Positions 26,355-36,457 of a stretch of 64,000 bases of DNA are shown here, one piece after another. The stretch is from Phycisphaerae bacterium. Its GTDB lineage: Bacteria > Planctomycetota > Phycisphaerae > UBA1845 > Fen-1342. A program made the position numbers and the translations under genes. The DNA is taken from assembly GCA_030428945.1 (NCBI GenBank), contig JAUIEC010000003.1, positions 372,001-436,000 of the forward strand, read 5' to 3'. Within the stretch, counting starts at the first letter, position 1. Every line of letters starts with the position of its first letter. A model generated the notes under the pieces. It saw only the letters and a list, made by a program, of their open reading frames with translations. It was not told the DNA's origin and made no database searches.

Positions 26355-27224
26355 TCAGCCGCCGTCGCGCATCGCCAGCACACTGACCCCCAGCTTCTTC
26401 GCCAGCACGAGCGTTTCGTCGCGTTGCAGGACGATCGTCTTGCCGGCTTCGATCACCAGTCCCGTGCCGCCGGCCTGGTGCAGGTTCTCGATCGTGTTCG
26501 GGCCGATCGTCGGTACGTCGAACCGCATGTCCTGGTCGGGCTTGGCGACCTTGATCAGCGTCCACCCGCCGGCCGGGCAGAGCGGGCCGGTCCGCTTGAT
26601 CAGGTTGTCGGTCCCTTCGATCGCTTCGACGGCGATCACCTCGCGCTCCTTGACGGCGAGGGCCTGCCCGATGTCGAGGGCGGCGATCTGCTTGATCAGC
26701 GGCCAGCCGAACGCGGCCGCGTCGCGCAGGGCGGGCGGGGCGCTGGTCACCGGGCGGGCGCCGTCGGGGGTCAGCAGGCCTTCCTCGGCGAGGGCTTCGG
26801 GGATGTAGCGGGTCGAGTCGATCAGCGTCAGTCCTTTTCGCTGCATCTCGTCCGCGATGCCGGCCAGGAGCGTGTCGTTGCGCCGGTCGCGGATCGAGAA
26901 GTACCAGATCTTAATGCTGGTCAGGTCGGGCAGGTACTGTAACCACTGGAGCCAGCGGGGCAGGGCGAACATTTCGGCCTTGCGGACGCGACCGACCATG
27001 ACGACTTCGCGGCATCCGGCCCGCCGCAGGGTCCGGATCCAGCCGCCCAGGCGGGCGATCCCGTGCCAGCGGAAGCGGTCGGTCAGGCCGGCCAGGTCCG
27101 GATCGGCGTTGCCGCGGAGCGCGACGCAGATGATCCGCCGGCCGGCGGCGCGGGCGTTGCGGGCGACGAGGCGCGGCAGTTCGCCTTCGCCGGCGATCAG
27201 GCCGAGCGGGGCGGGCTCACTCAT
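26355..27224 (-). CDS. lpxI: UDP-2,3-diacylglucosamine pyrophosphatase
   Basis: LpxI hydrolyses UDP-2,3-diacylglucosamine to lipid X in lipid A synthesis, replacing LpxH in many bacteria. The 289 residues match the family in length and order: N-terminal GLIAGEGELPRLVARNA, VVMVGRVRKAEM near 77, then the C-terminal catalytic part with RDAAAFGWPLIKQIAALDIG, AIEGTDNLIKR and KVAKPDQDMRFDVPTIG, whose aspartates bind metal. Its start overlaps the stop of the upstream 83-residue gene by 8 bases, and lpxD is the first gene of the set. It ends 66 bases ahead of the PEP-CTERM gene. Confidence 0.92.
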   Translation of the reverse strand: MSEPAPLGLIAGEGELPRLVARNARAAGRRIICVALRGNADPDLAGLTDRFRWHGIARLGGWIRTLRRAGCREVVMVGRVRKAEMFALPRWLQWLQYLPDLTSIKIWYFSIRDRRNDTLLAGIADEMQRKGLTLIDSTRYIPEALAEEGLLTPDGARPVTSAPPALRDAAAFGWPLIKQIAALDIGQALAVKEREVIAVEAIEGTDNLIKRTGPLCPAGGWTLIKVAKPDQDMRFDVPTIGPNTIENLHQAGGTGLVIEAGKTIVLQRDETLVLAKKLGVSVLAMRDGG

Positions 27225-27468
27225 TGCGGATCGCCTGCCCGCATTCGGGGCAGCGCTCTTCCGAGCCGCGCAGGTCGTAGCCGCACTGGTAGCAGGCCTC
27301 GGGCTTGCCCCAGTACCAGACGAAGATCACCCCGGTGCTCTGGTCGGACGAGTGCGAAATCGAAATCACCCGTTCGCGGCCAAGCCGCGTCGCGAAGTCG
27401 GCCGCTTCGAGCGCGAGCTTGTCCCACGACCGGAACGTCGACTCGAACTTCTTGTACGCGACCCGCAT
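27217..27468 (-). CDS. Small zinc-ribbon protein between lpxD and lpxI
   Basis: An 83-residue protein, not recognised as a named family. The N-terminal 50 residues form an alpha/beta stretch (WDKLALEAADFATRLGRERV, ISISHSSDQSTGVIFVWYW), and the C-terminus carries a zinc ribbon with CYQCGYDLRGS and CPECGQ, the short CxxC pair seen at the ends of many planctomycete proteins. Translation is coupled to lpxI through an 8-base overlap. The position inside a lipid A operon suggests a role there, but there is no direct evidence. Confidence 0.75.
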   Translation of the reverse strand: MRVAYKKFESTFRSWDKLALEAADFATRLGRERVISISHSSDQSTGVIFVWYWGKPEACYQCGYDLRGSEERCPECGQAIRNE

Positions 27469-27533
27469 GGGAGATCTCGGTCAGTCAACGATGAGCGCGC
27501 GAAGGAGTGCGGTCGGGCACCGGGGGCGCTGCG

Positions 27534-28616
27534 CTACCCGGGTTTCCCGGTTCCCTGCTCCCGGTTCCCGGCTGCCTTCTGTTCCAGTTCCGCCACTTTT
27601 CGCTTCAGTGCCTTGAGCGTCTTGGCCATCTCCGGGAGATGGGCGGCGTGCACCAGGCGGCGCTTGGCTTCGTTGATCGGTACGGCCGGCTGACCGAGGA
27701 AGGTCTCGCCGTCCGGGACGTTGTTGATCACGCCGGCTTTGGCGCCGATGGTGGCGTGGTCGCCGATGCGGATGTGCCCGACCACGCCGGCCTGGCCCGC
27801 CATCGTGACGTGATCGCCGACATGGACCGATCCCGCCAGCCCGACGTGCGCGACGAACATGCAGTGTTCGCCGATCTGCGTGCCGTGCCCGATCGCGATC
27901 AGGTTGCTGAACTTCGTGCCGTTTCCGATCACCGTCCGGCCGAGCGTGGCCCGGTCGATCGAGCAGTTCGAGCCGATTTCGACGTCGTCCCCGATCTCGG
28001 CGATCCCGATCTGGGGGATCTTGACCCAGCGGCCGCCGAGCGGGGCATAGCCGAGTCCGTCCTGTCCGATGACCGTTCCCGCGTGAATCGTCACCCGGTC
28101 GCCGATCAGGCAGTCGTCGTAGACCACCACGTTCGGGAAGAGCGTCACGTCGTTGCCGAGTCGGGCCCGCGGGCCGATGTAGACCCCCGGATAGAGGACA
28201 GCGTTGTCGCCGACGACTGCCTCGCGGTCGATGGTCACGCCGGGGTAGATGGTCGCGTTCTCTCCCACCCGGGCGGTGGGGTCGATCGTCTGCTGGCCCG
28301 TCATCCGCGGCGCCACGTGCTGCCGGTACCCGTGCAGCGCGACGATCATGGCCGTGATCGCCCCGTAGGGCTCTTCGGTCCGGACCGCGTGAATCCCGGA
28401 CGGGACGCGCTGATCGGGGCTGACGACGACGGCCGAAGCCGACGTGCGCGCCAGGGCCCGCTCGTACTTGGGGTTCGAGAGGAAGCTGACCTGTCCCGGA
28501 CCGGCCTCTTCCAGCGTCGCAACGCTGCCCACCCGGTGCTCGGGGTCGCCGTCCAGTTCGGCCCGCATGCCGTACTGGCCGAGCACCTCGCACAGTTCCG
28601 CCAAGGATTTGCTCAT
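27534..28616 (-). CDS. lpxD: UDP-3-O-acylglucosamine N-acyltransferase
   Basis: LpxD adds the N-linked acyl chain in the third step of lipid A synthesis. The 360-residue protein has the N-terminal uridine-binding domain (VSFLSNPKYERAL), then a left-handed hexapeptide helix with many repeats (for example IGPRARLGNDVTLFPN), the catalytic histidine region AIGHGTQIGEHCMFVAHVG, and a C-terminal helix (LPEMAKTLKALKRKVAELEQ). The last 13 residues (AAGNREQGTGKPG) are encoded by intergenic heptamer repeats and are surely not part of the fold. The ATG follows a short leader with a clear minus-strand promoter. Confidence 0.95.
   Translation of the reverse strand: MSKSLAELCEVLGQYGMRAELDGDPEHRVGSVATLEEAGPGQVSFLSNPKYERALARTSASAVVVSPDQRVPSGIHAVRTEEPYGAITAMIVALHGYRQHVAPRMTGQQTIDPTARVGENATIYPGVTIDREAVVGDNAVLYPGVYIGPRARLGNDVTLFPNVVVYDDCLIGDRVTIHAGTVIGQDGLGYAPLGGRWVKIPQIGIAEIGDDVEIGSNCSIDRATLGRTVIGNGTKFSNLIAIGHGTQIGEHCMFVAHVGLAGSVHVGDHVTMAGQAGVVGHIRIGDHATIGAKAGVINNVPDGETFLGQPAVPINEAKRRLVHAAHLPEMAKTLKALKRKVAELEQKAAGNREQGTGKPG
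27543..27590. repeat. Heptamer repeat inside the 3' end of lpxD
   Basis: About five units of GTTCCCG/GCTCCCG with a period of 7 cover codons near the end of lpxD. On the coding strand they read GGGAAC, the same family as 22570-22614. The repeat evidently spread into or became part of the reading frame. Confidence 0.75.
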
Positions 28617-28660
28617 GGAATCCGGTAGACCCCTTTCCGCCGAGATGTTTCGCGAGCGGT

Positions 28661-28690
28661 ATTCTAGAACCCCGCGCCGCCGGGTGTCAA
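28661..28690 (-). promoter_or_regulatory. Sigma-70-type promoter for lpxD
   Basis: On the minus strand TTGACA (28685-28690) and TAGAAT (28661-28666) are separated by 18 bases, about 45 bases before the lpxD ATG. The -35 is a perfect match and the -10 matches at five of six positions. Confidence 0.65.
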
Positions 28691-28848
28691 AAAGCAGGAC
28701 ACCGGCAACTGTCGGGGATCCGGGCGTTTACGATGCCGTGGGCTTGCTTTTGCGCCGCCCCTTGGAAACAATGACCAGTCTTCGAAGACCCGCGGGCGGC
28801 GGCGGCCGCGCTGCCGGAAGACTAACGCCTGAAGAATCGAGTGAACGG

Positions 28849-30570
<1,722 letters not shown>

Positions 30571-30610
30571 GCAGGCTGCCGGATTCGATCCCGCGGTGCA
30601 TGCCGGAAGC

Positions 30611-30681
30611 GTGAAGGAGAAACGGGTAGAAACGTGTCGCAGCGCGCGGCCGCTTTCACCCGACTCGTTCACTTTTTCACG
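30611..30681. repeat. GTGAAAG-family octamers, two opposed groups
   Basis: Degenerate units such as GTGAAGGA at the left and CTTTCACC, TTCACTTT at the right face each other across a GC-rich core, filling the gap between pilB and pilT. The two groups can partly pair. Confidence 0.55.
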
Positions 30682-30705
30682 ACAAGCGGCTGAAAGGAAG
30701 ACGCG

Positions 30706-31833
30706 ATGGCCACTGTCCACATTGACCGACTGCTCGAGACCTGCATTCGCCTCGACGCATCCGATATTCACCTGCACGTCGGGCGCCCGCCGGTGCTCCG
30801 CGTCGGCGGCAAGCTCCGCTCGCTGGACACCAAGACGCTCGAACCGGATGACTGCCAGGCCCTGATGAAGTCCGTCACCCCCGAGCGGAACCAGCAGGAA
30901 CTCCAGGAGGAGGGCGGGACCGACTTCGGCTTCGCCTTCGGCGACAAGGGCCGCTTCCGCGTGGCCGTCTTCCGGGCGAAGGGCAACATCTCGATGGTGC
31001 TGCGGCTGATTCCGTCGCGGATCCTGACCTTCGAGCAGATCGGCCTGCCCGAGATGGTCCGCACGCTCTGCCGCCGCCCGCGTGGCCTGTTCCTGGTGAC
31101 CGGCCCGACCGGTTCGGGCAAGACGACCACGCTGGCGACGATGCTCGACTACATCAACCAGAACTTCGACCGGCACATCATCTCGGTCGAGGACCCGATC
31201 GAGTACTACCACCCGCACAAGAAGTGCGTCTTCTCGCAGCGCGAGGTCGGGGCCGACGTGCCCAGCTTCGCCGAAGCCCTCCGCCGGGCCCTGCGACAGG
31301 ACCCCGACGTGATTCTCGTCGGCGAGATGCGTGACCTCGAAACGATGGAGTCCGCCATCCGGGCGGCCGAGACCGGCCACCTCGTGTTCGGCACCCTGCA
31401 CACCACCGGTGCCCAGGGAACGATCAACCGAATCATCGACGCGTTCCCGGTCGCCCAGCAGGAGCAGATCCGCGTCCAGCTCAGTACGACGCTGCTGGCC
31501 GTGCTCAGCCAGACGCTGCTGCCGCGGAAGGGCTCCAGCGGGCGCTACGCGGCCTACGAGTTCCTGATGCTGACGCCGGCGATCGCCAACCTGGTCCGCG
31601 AGAACAAGACCTACCGGATCGACTCGAGCATCCAGACGGGCAAGAAGTGGGGCATGCAGCTTCTCGACGAACACCTCTGGAGCCTCTACGACAAGGGCCT
31701 GGTCGAAGCCGACGAAGTCCTCGAACGCTGCCGCTTCCCCGGAGACATGCAGGCCAAGATGGACGAGAAGGCCCGTGGCGAAAGCGGCATCGCGGCCAAG
31801 GAGGACCCGATGGACGCGAAGAGCAAGGAATAG
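30706..31833 (+). CDS. pilT: Type IV pilus retraction ATPase PilT
   Basis: Retraction motor that depolymerises type IV pili. The 375 residues include the N-terminal PAS-like domain (LDASDIHLHVGRPPVLRVGG), Walker A GPTGSGKTTTLATM near residue 132, the Asp-box (SVEDPIEYYH), Walker B VILVGEMRDLET and the His-box region (ETGHLVFGTLHTTGAQ), with the C-terminal RYAAYEFLMLTPAIANLVRE helix region typical of PilT. It ends in a charged tail rich in Lys and Glu. It lies 135 bases after pilB, probably in the same operon. No ribosome site stands out except GAAGG some ten bases ahead. Confidence 0.95.
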   Translation: MATVHIDRLLETCIRLDASDIHLHVGRPPVLRVGGKLRSLDTKTLEPDDCQALMKSVTPERNQQELQEEGGTDFGFAFGDKGRFRVAVFRAKGNISMVLRLIPSRILTFEQIGLPEMVRTLCRRPRGLFLVTGPTGSGKTTTLATMLDYINQNFDRHIISVEDPIEYYHPHKKCVFSQREVGADVPSFAEALRRALRQDPDVILVGEMRDLETMESAIRAAETGHLVFGTLHTTGAQGTINRIIDAFPVAQQEQIRVQLSTTLLAVLSQTLLPRKGSSGRYAAYEFLMLTPAIANLVRENKTYRIDSSIQTGKKWGMQLLDEHLWSLYDKGLVEADEVLERCRFPGDMQAKMDEKARGESGIAAKEDPMDAKSKE

Positions 31834-31835
31834 AA

Positions 31836-31935
31836 GCAGGGCGCGAGGGAGCAGGGGCGCGACGGAACCCGAGCAGAGGGTGCCGCAGCTTGATCCAGTT
31901 CCTCCTGCACTCCTTCACGTTTTCACTCTTTCACC
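31836..31935. repeat. Mixed octamer units between pilT and the Mla-type ATPase
   Basis: Units of the GGGAGCN type (31836-31867) are followed by CCTTCACG, TTTTCACT and CTTTCACC (31912-31935), which belong to the GTGAAAG family read from the other strand. The latter end 12 bases before the next start codon. Confidence 0.55.
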
Positions 31936-31947
31936 GGCGAACCCGCT

Positions 31948-32859
31948 GTGTCTGACAAGCCCGAGATCGTGCTGTCTGTTCGTGACCTGGTCGTTCGGTT
32001 CCCGAAGCCGGACGGCAGCGGGCACGTCACGGTCCTGAACGGCGTCAGCTTTGACGTCTTCCGCGGCGAGACGCTGGTCATCATGGGGGGCTCGGGCTGC
32101 GGCAAGAGCACCCTGCTGAACTGCCTGATCGGCGAACTGACGCCCAGCGAAGGCTCGATCACCTACCACCTCGGCAAGACCGGCGAGGTCAATCTCTGCA
32201 CGGCCGACCCCCGGACGGCCGCCCGGCTGCGCAAGGACATCGGCATCCTGTTCCAGTCCGGGGCCCTGTTCAGCTCGATGACCGTGGCCGAGAACGTGGC
32301 CCTGCCGCTGCAGGAGCACACCGAGAACCCGCGCGAGGTGATCGACATCGTCGTCGCGATGAAGCTGCAGCAGGTCCGCATGCTCGAACATCGCGACAAG
32401 AAACCGGCCCAGCTTTCCGGCGGCCAGAAGAAGCGCGTCGGCCTGGCCCGGGCGACCGCACTCGACCCCGAGATTCTCTTCTACGACGAACCGAGCGCCG
32501 GGCTCGACCCGGTCACCTCGTCGGCCATCGACGAACTGATGATGGACCTGTCGAAGAAACTGCAGGTCACCAGCATCGTCGTCACCCACGAGATGGATTC
32601 GGCCTTCCGCATCGCCGACCGGATGGTGATGCTCGACCAGGGCCGCGTCATGCGCGTCGGCACCCTCTCCGAGTTCGACAAACTGCGGCTGGCCGACCCG
32701 AAGACGCTGACCGGTCGCGACGACCAGTTGATTCACCAGTTCGTCAACGGCGCGTCGATCGGCCCGCTGACCGACTCGCAGGGCACGACGCTCTACGAAA
32801 ACATCCTCGTCGGCGGGGAAGAGTCGGGGATCTTCCGGCACGCGGGGACCGGTCAGTAA
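31948..32859 (+). CDS. ABC transporter ATPase of the MlaF/Ttg2A type
   Basis: A 303-residue ATPase. Walker A GGSGCGKST (about residues 47-55), Q-loop FQSGALFSSMTV, signature LSGGQKKRVGLARA near 156 and Walker B ILFYDEPSAGLDP are all present. The SGALFSSMTVAENVALPL stretch after the Q-loop is typical of MlaF, the ATPase of phospholipid transport across the envelope, rather than of sugar or metal importers. No MlaE permease or MlaD MCE protein is adjacent. A C-terminal extension of about 40 residues follows the ATPase fold. It starts with GTG. Assignment to Mla is by family pattern only. Confidence 0.82.
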   Translation: MSDKPEIVLSVRDLVVRFPKPDGSGHVTVLNGVSFDVFRGETLVIMGGSGCGKSTLLNCLIGELTPSEGSITYHLGKTGEVNLCTADPRTAARLRKDIGILFQSGALFSSMTVAENVALPLQEHTENPREVIDIVVAMKLQQVRMLEHRDKKPAQLSGGQKKRVGLARATALDPEILFYDEPSAGLDPVTSSAIDELMMDLSKKLQVTSIVVTHEMDSAFRIADRMVMLDQGRVMRVGTLSEFDKLRLADPKTLTGRDDQLIHQFVNGASIGPLTDSQGTTLYENILVGGEESGIFRHAGTGQ

Positions 32860-32873
32860 GCCCGGTGCGCACC

Positions 32874-32942
32874 TGAGCGGGTGAAGGAGCGAAAGAGGTC
32901 GGCGTCGCGACTTCCCTCGTTCACGCGTTCACCCTTCACTTC
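32874..32942. repeat. GTGAAAG-family octamers, opposed groups
   Basis: Left units TGAGCGGG, TGAAGGAG and CGAAAGAG and right units with TTCACG and CCTTCACT form an imperfect inverted pair in the gap before the next gene. Confidence 0.55.
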
Positions 32943-32959
32943 GCCGACAGGACAGCGCG

Positions 32960-33694
32960 ATGTCGCAGGCCAACCCCGCACCCGATTTCGACGAATGGCT
33001 CGCCTACGTGTTTCAGAAGAAGCACGATGACGAGTCGTTCTATCACCTGCGTCTTTACCCGCATGCGGACGGACCTCGCATCCATCCGGCCGACCTGGCC
33101 GCGCTGGTCGTGCGCTTGAACACGCGGCCGGCGCTGCTGCGGCAACGTTTTGATCTCGAGCAGATCGCCGAAGGATTCAAATTCATCTTCGGCGTCGAAT
33201 CGGAGTACTTCCCGCTCATTCGCCAGGACCCGGTCCCGGAGGAACAGCAGCACGACGTGCTTCGCAGCCTGCTGCCGCTCTACACCGACCTGTTCGACCC
33301 ATTCAGCACTGCATTCGAACAGCAACCCGAATCCGCCGCGGCCGGTTCGGATGACCTGGCGCTGGCGATCTTCATGCTCTGGGACATGAGCGGATTTCAC
33401 CCGCCGGGCGCAGGTCTCGAAGGACTGTTCCCGAACGGCAACCTCTACCAGGTTGGCATCGTCTTCGAAGTCTTCCGGGCGATTCTGACGCGGTGCCGCA
33501 GCGAGAACTGCCGGGCCAGCGCGCTTCACGCCCTCGGCCACATTCACGCGTACCACCCCGACCGCGTCGCATCCCTGATCAACGAGTTCCTGCCGCCCGA
33601 CAAGATCCGCAAACGCACCCGGCGCTCGCGCCACGAACTGCCCGAATCCCTGCACGGCTACGCCCGCTGCGCCCGCGAAGGGAAGATCCTGTAA
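32960..33694 (+). CDS. Hypothetical protein, 244 aa
   Basis: Not recognised. A soluble, acidic-to-neutral protein with no signal peptide or membrane segment. The middle and C-terminal part is helical (DDLALAIFMLWDMSGFHPPG; ASALHALGHIHAYHPDRVAS LINEF with histidines spaced in a HALGHIHAYH cluster), recalling HEAT-like repeats. The tail is basic (KIRKRTRRSRHE). Codon use agrees with the neighbours and the frame is open throughout, so it is a real gene. It is the last of the plus-strand set pilB, pilT, ATPase. Confidence 0.7.
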   Translation: MSQANPAPDFDEWLAYVFQKKHDDESFYHLRLYPHADGPRIHPADLAALVVRLNTRPALLRQRFDLEQIAEGFKFIFGVESEYFPLIRQDPVPEEQQHDVLRSLLPLYTDLFDPFSTAFEQQPESAAAGSDDLALAIFMLWDMSGFHPPGAGLEGLFPNGNLYQVGIVFEVFRAILTRCRSENCRASALHALGHIHAYHPDRVASLINEFLPPDKIRKRTRRSRHELPESLHGYARCAREGKIL

Positions 33695-33747
33695 GTGCGC
33701 GGACCCATGCACCGGCGGGATGGCGGTGGCACGCAGGCACCCGGGCA

Positions 33748-33854
33748 CCGGTGAAAACGTGAAAGAGTGAAAGGGTGAATGGGGGGGAGAGTGTGAAGGA
33801 GGCCGGGTTCGAGGCCGGCCTCTTTCACTCCTTCACGTGTTCACGTTTTCACTG
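33748..33854. repeat. Inverted GTGAAAG octamer arrays
   Basis: Four GTGAAAGN-type units (33751-33782) and four complementary units (CTTTCACT, CCTTCACG, TGTTCACG, TTTTCACT; 33822-33853) face each other around a core with AGGCCGG and CCGGCCT. The right arm includes the TGA stop codon of the GH13 gene. On RNA the region would fold into a long imperfect hairpin between convergent genes. Confidence 0.8.
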
Positions 33855-36338
33855 CGCCATGAGGACCGTGCCGCCGAGGCCCGGCACGCGGACCTTGAGC
33901 CTGCTGTGTTCCGCCGTGAAGTCGAGGCCTTCACCGCTGTAGCTGATTTCTTCGCCGCCGCCTGAGAAGAGGACCTTCCAGTTCTGCGGGGCGCCTTCCG
34001 GCAGCGGGATCTCGATCGCGCGGTCTTCGGCCGACGCGTTCAGGGCGATGATCAGGGCCTCGCCCTCCTCGTGCCGGGCGAAGCTCCAGATGTCGTGCTG
34101 GTCGTCGGTCAGCAGCGTCTGGATGTCGCCGGTCCGCAGGGCCTTGTGGTCGTTCCGCAGTGCGATGATCCGCTTGTACCACTTCAGGTGATCGGTCATC
34201 ACGAAGTCGCGCTGCGGGTCCGCGTACGGTTCGAGATCCGCCCACAGCATCGGCTTGCGGCAGGTCGGATCGTCGGCCCCGAACATGCCGACCTCGTCGC
34301 CGTAGTAGATCATCGGCGCGCCGACATACGTCATCTGCAGCAGCGCCAGAAGGCGGGCCCTGGCGTACGAGATCGCGTCTGGCCGGGCACCGTTGTAGTC
34401 CGGCCCGTTGTCCTGGATCCGGTTGGCGCCGTCGTAGTCGCGGTCCGGGTTGAAGCACATCGAGGCGATCCGGTCCGTGTCGTGACTGTCCAGCAGGTTC
34501 TGCATCACGTAGGTCGCTTCGGCCGGGTAGGCCATCCGCAGTTCCGCCAGGCGACGGTCGATCTGGCTGGGCGTGATCTTCTGCCTGCGATCGACGATCC
34601 AGCGGATGCCGGCCTTGGCGAACTGGTAGTTCATCACGGCGTCGAACTTGTCGCCTTCGAGCCAGGCGTCCGCCCGGTCCCAGACCTCGCCGGTGATGTA
34701 CGCGTCGGGATTGACGCCCTTGACCACCGCCCGCCACTCCGGCCAGAACGGCATCGCGATCTCCATCGGCACGTCCAGTCGCCAGCCGTCGATGCCGTCG
34801 GAAGGATCGCCGTCACCGTCCGGATCCATCCAGCGCTTCGTGACGTTGAAGATGTGCTGCTTGACCGCCTGGCTGCGAAGTCCCTCGGCCGTCTTGGCGA
34901 AGACCGGCAGGGCGTCGTGCCCGGCCCAGCCCTCGTACTCGAACGGGTCCCACGAGGTCACCTCGAACCAGTCGGCGTACTGCGAGTCCCTGCCCCTGGC
35001 CTGCACGTCCTTGAACGCCGGGTGGCGGGTTCCGACGTGGTTCCAGACCCCGTCGAGGATCACCTTGAAGCCCTTCGCGTGGGCCGCCTTGATGAACTGC
35101 AGGAACCGCTTGTCGGCCGTCGTCCACTTCCAGGTGCTGGGATCGTCGAGGTCCTCGGTCGCGACGATCTCCTCGTAGTCGTCGCCGCCTCCGAGGTTGT
35201 GGTCGATGTGCAGGTAGTTCGTCGCGTTGTACTTGTGATGGCTCTCCGACTCGAACACCGGGTTCAGGTACAGCGCGTTGACGCCGAGTTCCTTCAGGTA
35301 GTCAAGCTGCTGCTCCATTCCGGCGATGTCGCCGCCGTACAGTCGCGAGAACACGAACCACTTGTAGAAGGTCTGCCCGTCGGTGCCTTCCCACGGCGAC
35401 GCCTCGAACCAGGCGCTGCGCCAGGGACGGACCGGGTCCGGGTCGTTGTCGGTGCTGCCGTTGCGGAAGCGGTCCGGCATGATCTGGTACCAGACCGCGT
35501 GCCTGGCCCACTCCGGCGTGCGGAAGACGTCCTGGTCGCGGTAGCGGGCGGTGAAGTCGTTGTAGTGGCTGACCGTGCGATGGCCGTCGCGGAGCACGAA
35601 GGTGTAGGTCACTTCGTGGTCGTGTCCCGCCCGGGCCCTTGCGGGAAGCGGCACCAGCGCCTGCCAGTGCGTGAACAGGTCGTCCTCGAACTCGACGTGC
35701 ATGTCGTGCCGGGGGCCGCTCTTCAACGCGACCTGCGCCGTTTCGACATCGCGGGCCAGCGTCCGCAGACGGATCAGCAGGCGACCGTTCGACAGCGGCT
35801 GGACGAAGCGCGGCTTGCCGGCGTCGTGCTGCAGGCCGGCCAGTTCGATCTTCCCGTCGCCGCGGCCGGCGTTGGATTCACGCAGGCTGGCCATCTCTCC
35901 CAGGCGCAGCACCGAGTTCTGGCCGCCGTGATTGTCGGGCACGCCGTCGGGGTTGGCCGGATCGCGGATCCACTCGCCGCCGTTGCGGACGAACTTGTAT
36001 TCGTAGGTGCCGGCCCCGAGCATGATCGTGACGCGCCAGATGCCGTCGGAGCCGCGCTCCAGCGGCTTGCTGCGCGGGCTCCAACTGTTGAACGCGCCGG
36101 CCAGGCTGACTTCGCGCGGCGTGTCTTCGGCCTGGTAGCGGAAGGTCACGTCCCAGAGGCCCTCGTTGTTGCGCTCGGCCGAGACGGACGGCGGCAGGAT
36201 CCCGACCTTCTCGACGTCGGGCTGCGGCAGGCGCGTCGCCGGCGGCCAGTCGGCCTGTGCCAGGCCGCAGCAGGTCAGCGCCAGCGTCAGTGCCGTCAGG
36301 ATGTAACTGTTACGTCCGATTGGGGTACTTCTGTGCAC
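33849..36338 (-). CDS. Secreted GH13 alpha-glucan hydrolase (neopullulanase/cyclomaltodextrinase-like)
   Basis: An exported enzyme that should cleave alpha-1,4 glucans. The GTG at 36338 is chosen because it gives a short start leading into a hydrophobic signal (ILTALTLALTCCGLAQA); no better ATG exists. After it come an AMPK-type carbohydrate-binding domain (VSLAGAFNSWSPRSKPL, about 95-165), a second beta domain, and the GH13 barrel with the four conserved regions: DGVWNHVG (about 427), GWRLDVPMEI (nucleophile Asp, about 521), ITGEVWD (acid Glu, about 549) and SHDTDR (about 619). A C-terminal beta domain closes the 829 residues. The cysteines before the cleavage site (CCGLAQA) make a lipoprotein possible. 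It diverges from the importer genes. Confidence 0.88.
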   Translation of the reverse strand: MHRSTPIGRNSYILTALTLALTCCGLAQADWPPATRLPQPDVEKVGILPPSVSAERNNEGLWDVTFRYQAEDTPREVSLAGAFNSWSPRSKPLERGSDGIWRVTIMLGAGTYEYKFVRNGGEWIRDPANPDGVPDNHGGQNSVLRLGEMASLRESNAGRGDGKIELAGLQHDAGKPRFVQPLSNGRLLIRLRTLARDVETAQVALKSGPRHDMHVEFEDDLFTHWQALVPLPARARAGHDHEVTYTFVLRDGHRTVSHYNDFTARYRDQDVFRTPEWARHAVWYQIMPDRFRNGSTDNDPDPVRPWRSAWFEASPWEGTDGQTFYKWFVFSRLYGGDIAGMEQQLDYLKELGVNALYLNPVFESESHHKYNATNYLHIDHNLGGGDDYEEIVATEDLDDPSTWKWTTADKRFLQFIKAAHAKGFKVILDGVWNHVGTRHPAFKDVQARGRDSQYADWFEVTSWDPFEYEGWAGHDALPVFAKTAEGLRSQAVKQHIFNVTKRWMDPDGDGDPSDGIDGWRLDVPMEIAMPFWPEWRAVVKGVNPDAYITGEVWDRADAWLEGDKFDAVMNYQFAKAGIRWIVDRRQKITPSQIDRRLAELRMAYPAEATYVMQNLLDSHDTDRIASMCFNPDRDYDGANRIQDNGPDYNGARPDAISYARARLLALLQMTYVGAPMIYYGDEVGMFGADDPTCRKPMLWADLEPYADPQRDFVMTDHLKWYKRIIALRNDHKALRTGDIQTLLTDDQHDIWSFARHEEGEALIIALNASAEDRAIEIPLPEGAPQNWKVLFSGGGEEISYSGEGLDFTAEHSRLKVRVPGLGGTVLMAQ
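36302..36314. promoter_or_regulatory. LacI-type half-site pair inside the GH13 gene start
   Basis: TGTAAC and GTTACG separated by one base, like the two operators ahead of the ABC ATPase gene at 42978 and 43004, but with a 1-base rather than 2-base centre. It lies within the first codons of the GH13 gene, downstream of its promoter. It might act as a roadblock operator or be chance. Confidence 0.3.
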
Positions 36339-36408
36339 TTTCGCGGCCTCATCGAAGGGGGTACTTTGCCGACACACAACAGGTCTCCGGCGGGCGAGTT
36401 CGGGCAGG

Positions 36409-36436
36409 ATTATACCCGATTCCCCCGTCGTGCCAG
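36409..36436 (-). promoter_or_regulatory. Candidate promoter for the GH13 gene
   Basis: On the minus strand a perfect TATAAT (36409-36414) is preceded at 16 bases by CTGGCA (36431-36436). It lies about 70 bases before the proposed GTG start, in the 120-base gap between the divergent GH13 and transporter genes. Confidence 0.5.
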
Positions 36437-36457
36437 TTGCCGGTTCGGGAACCCCTG

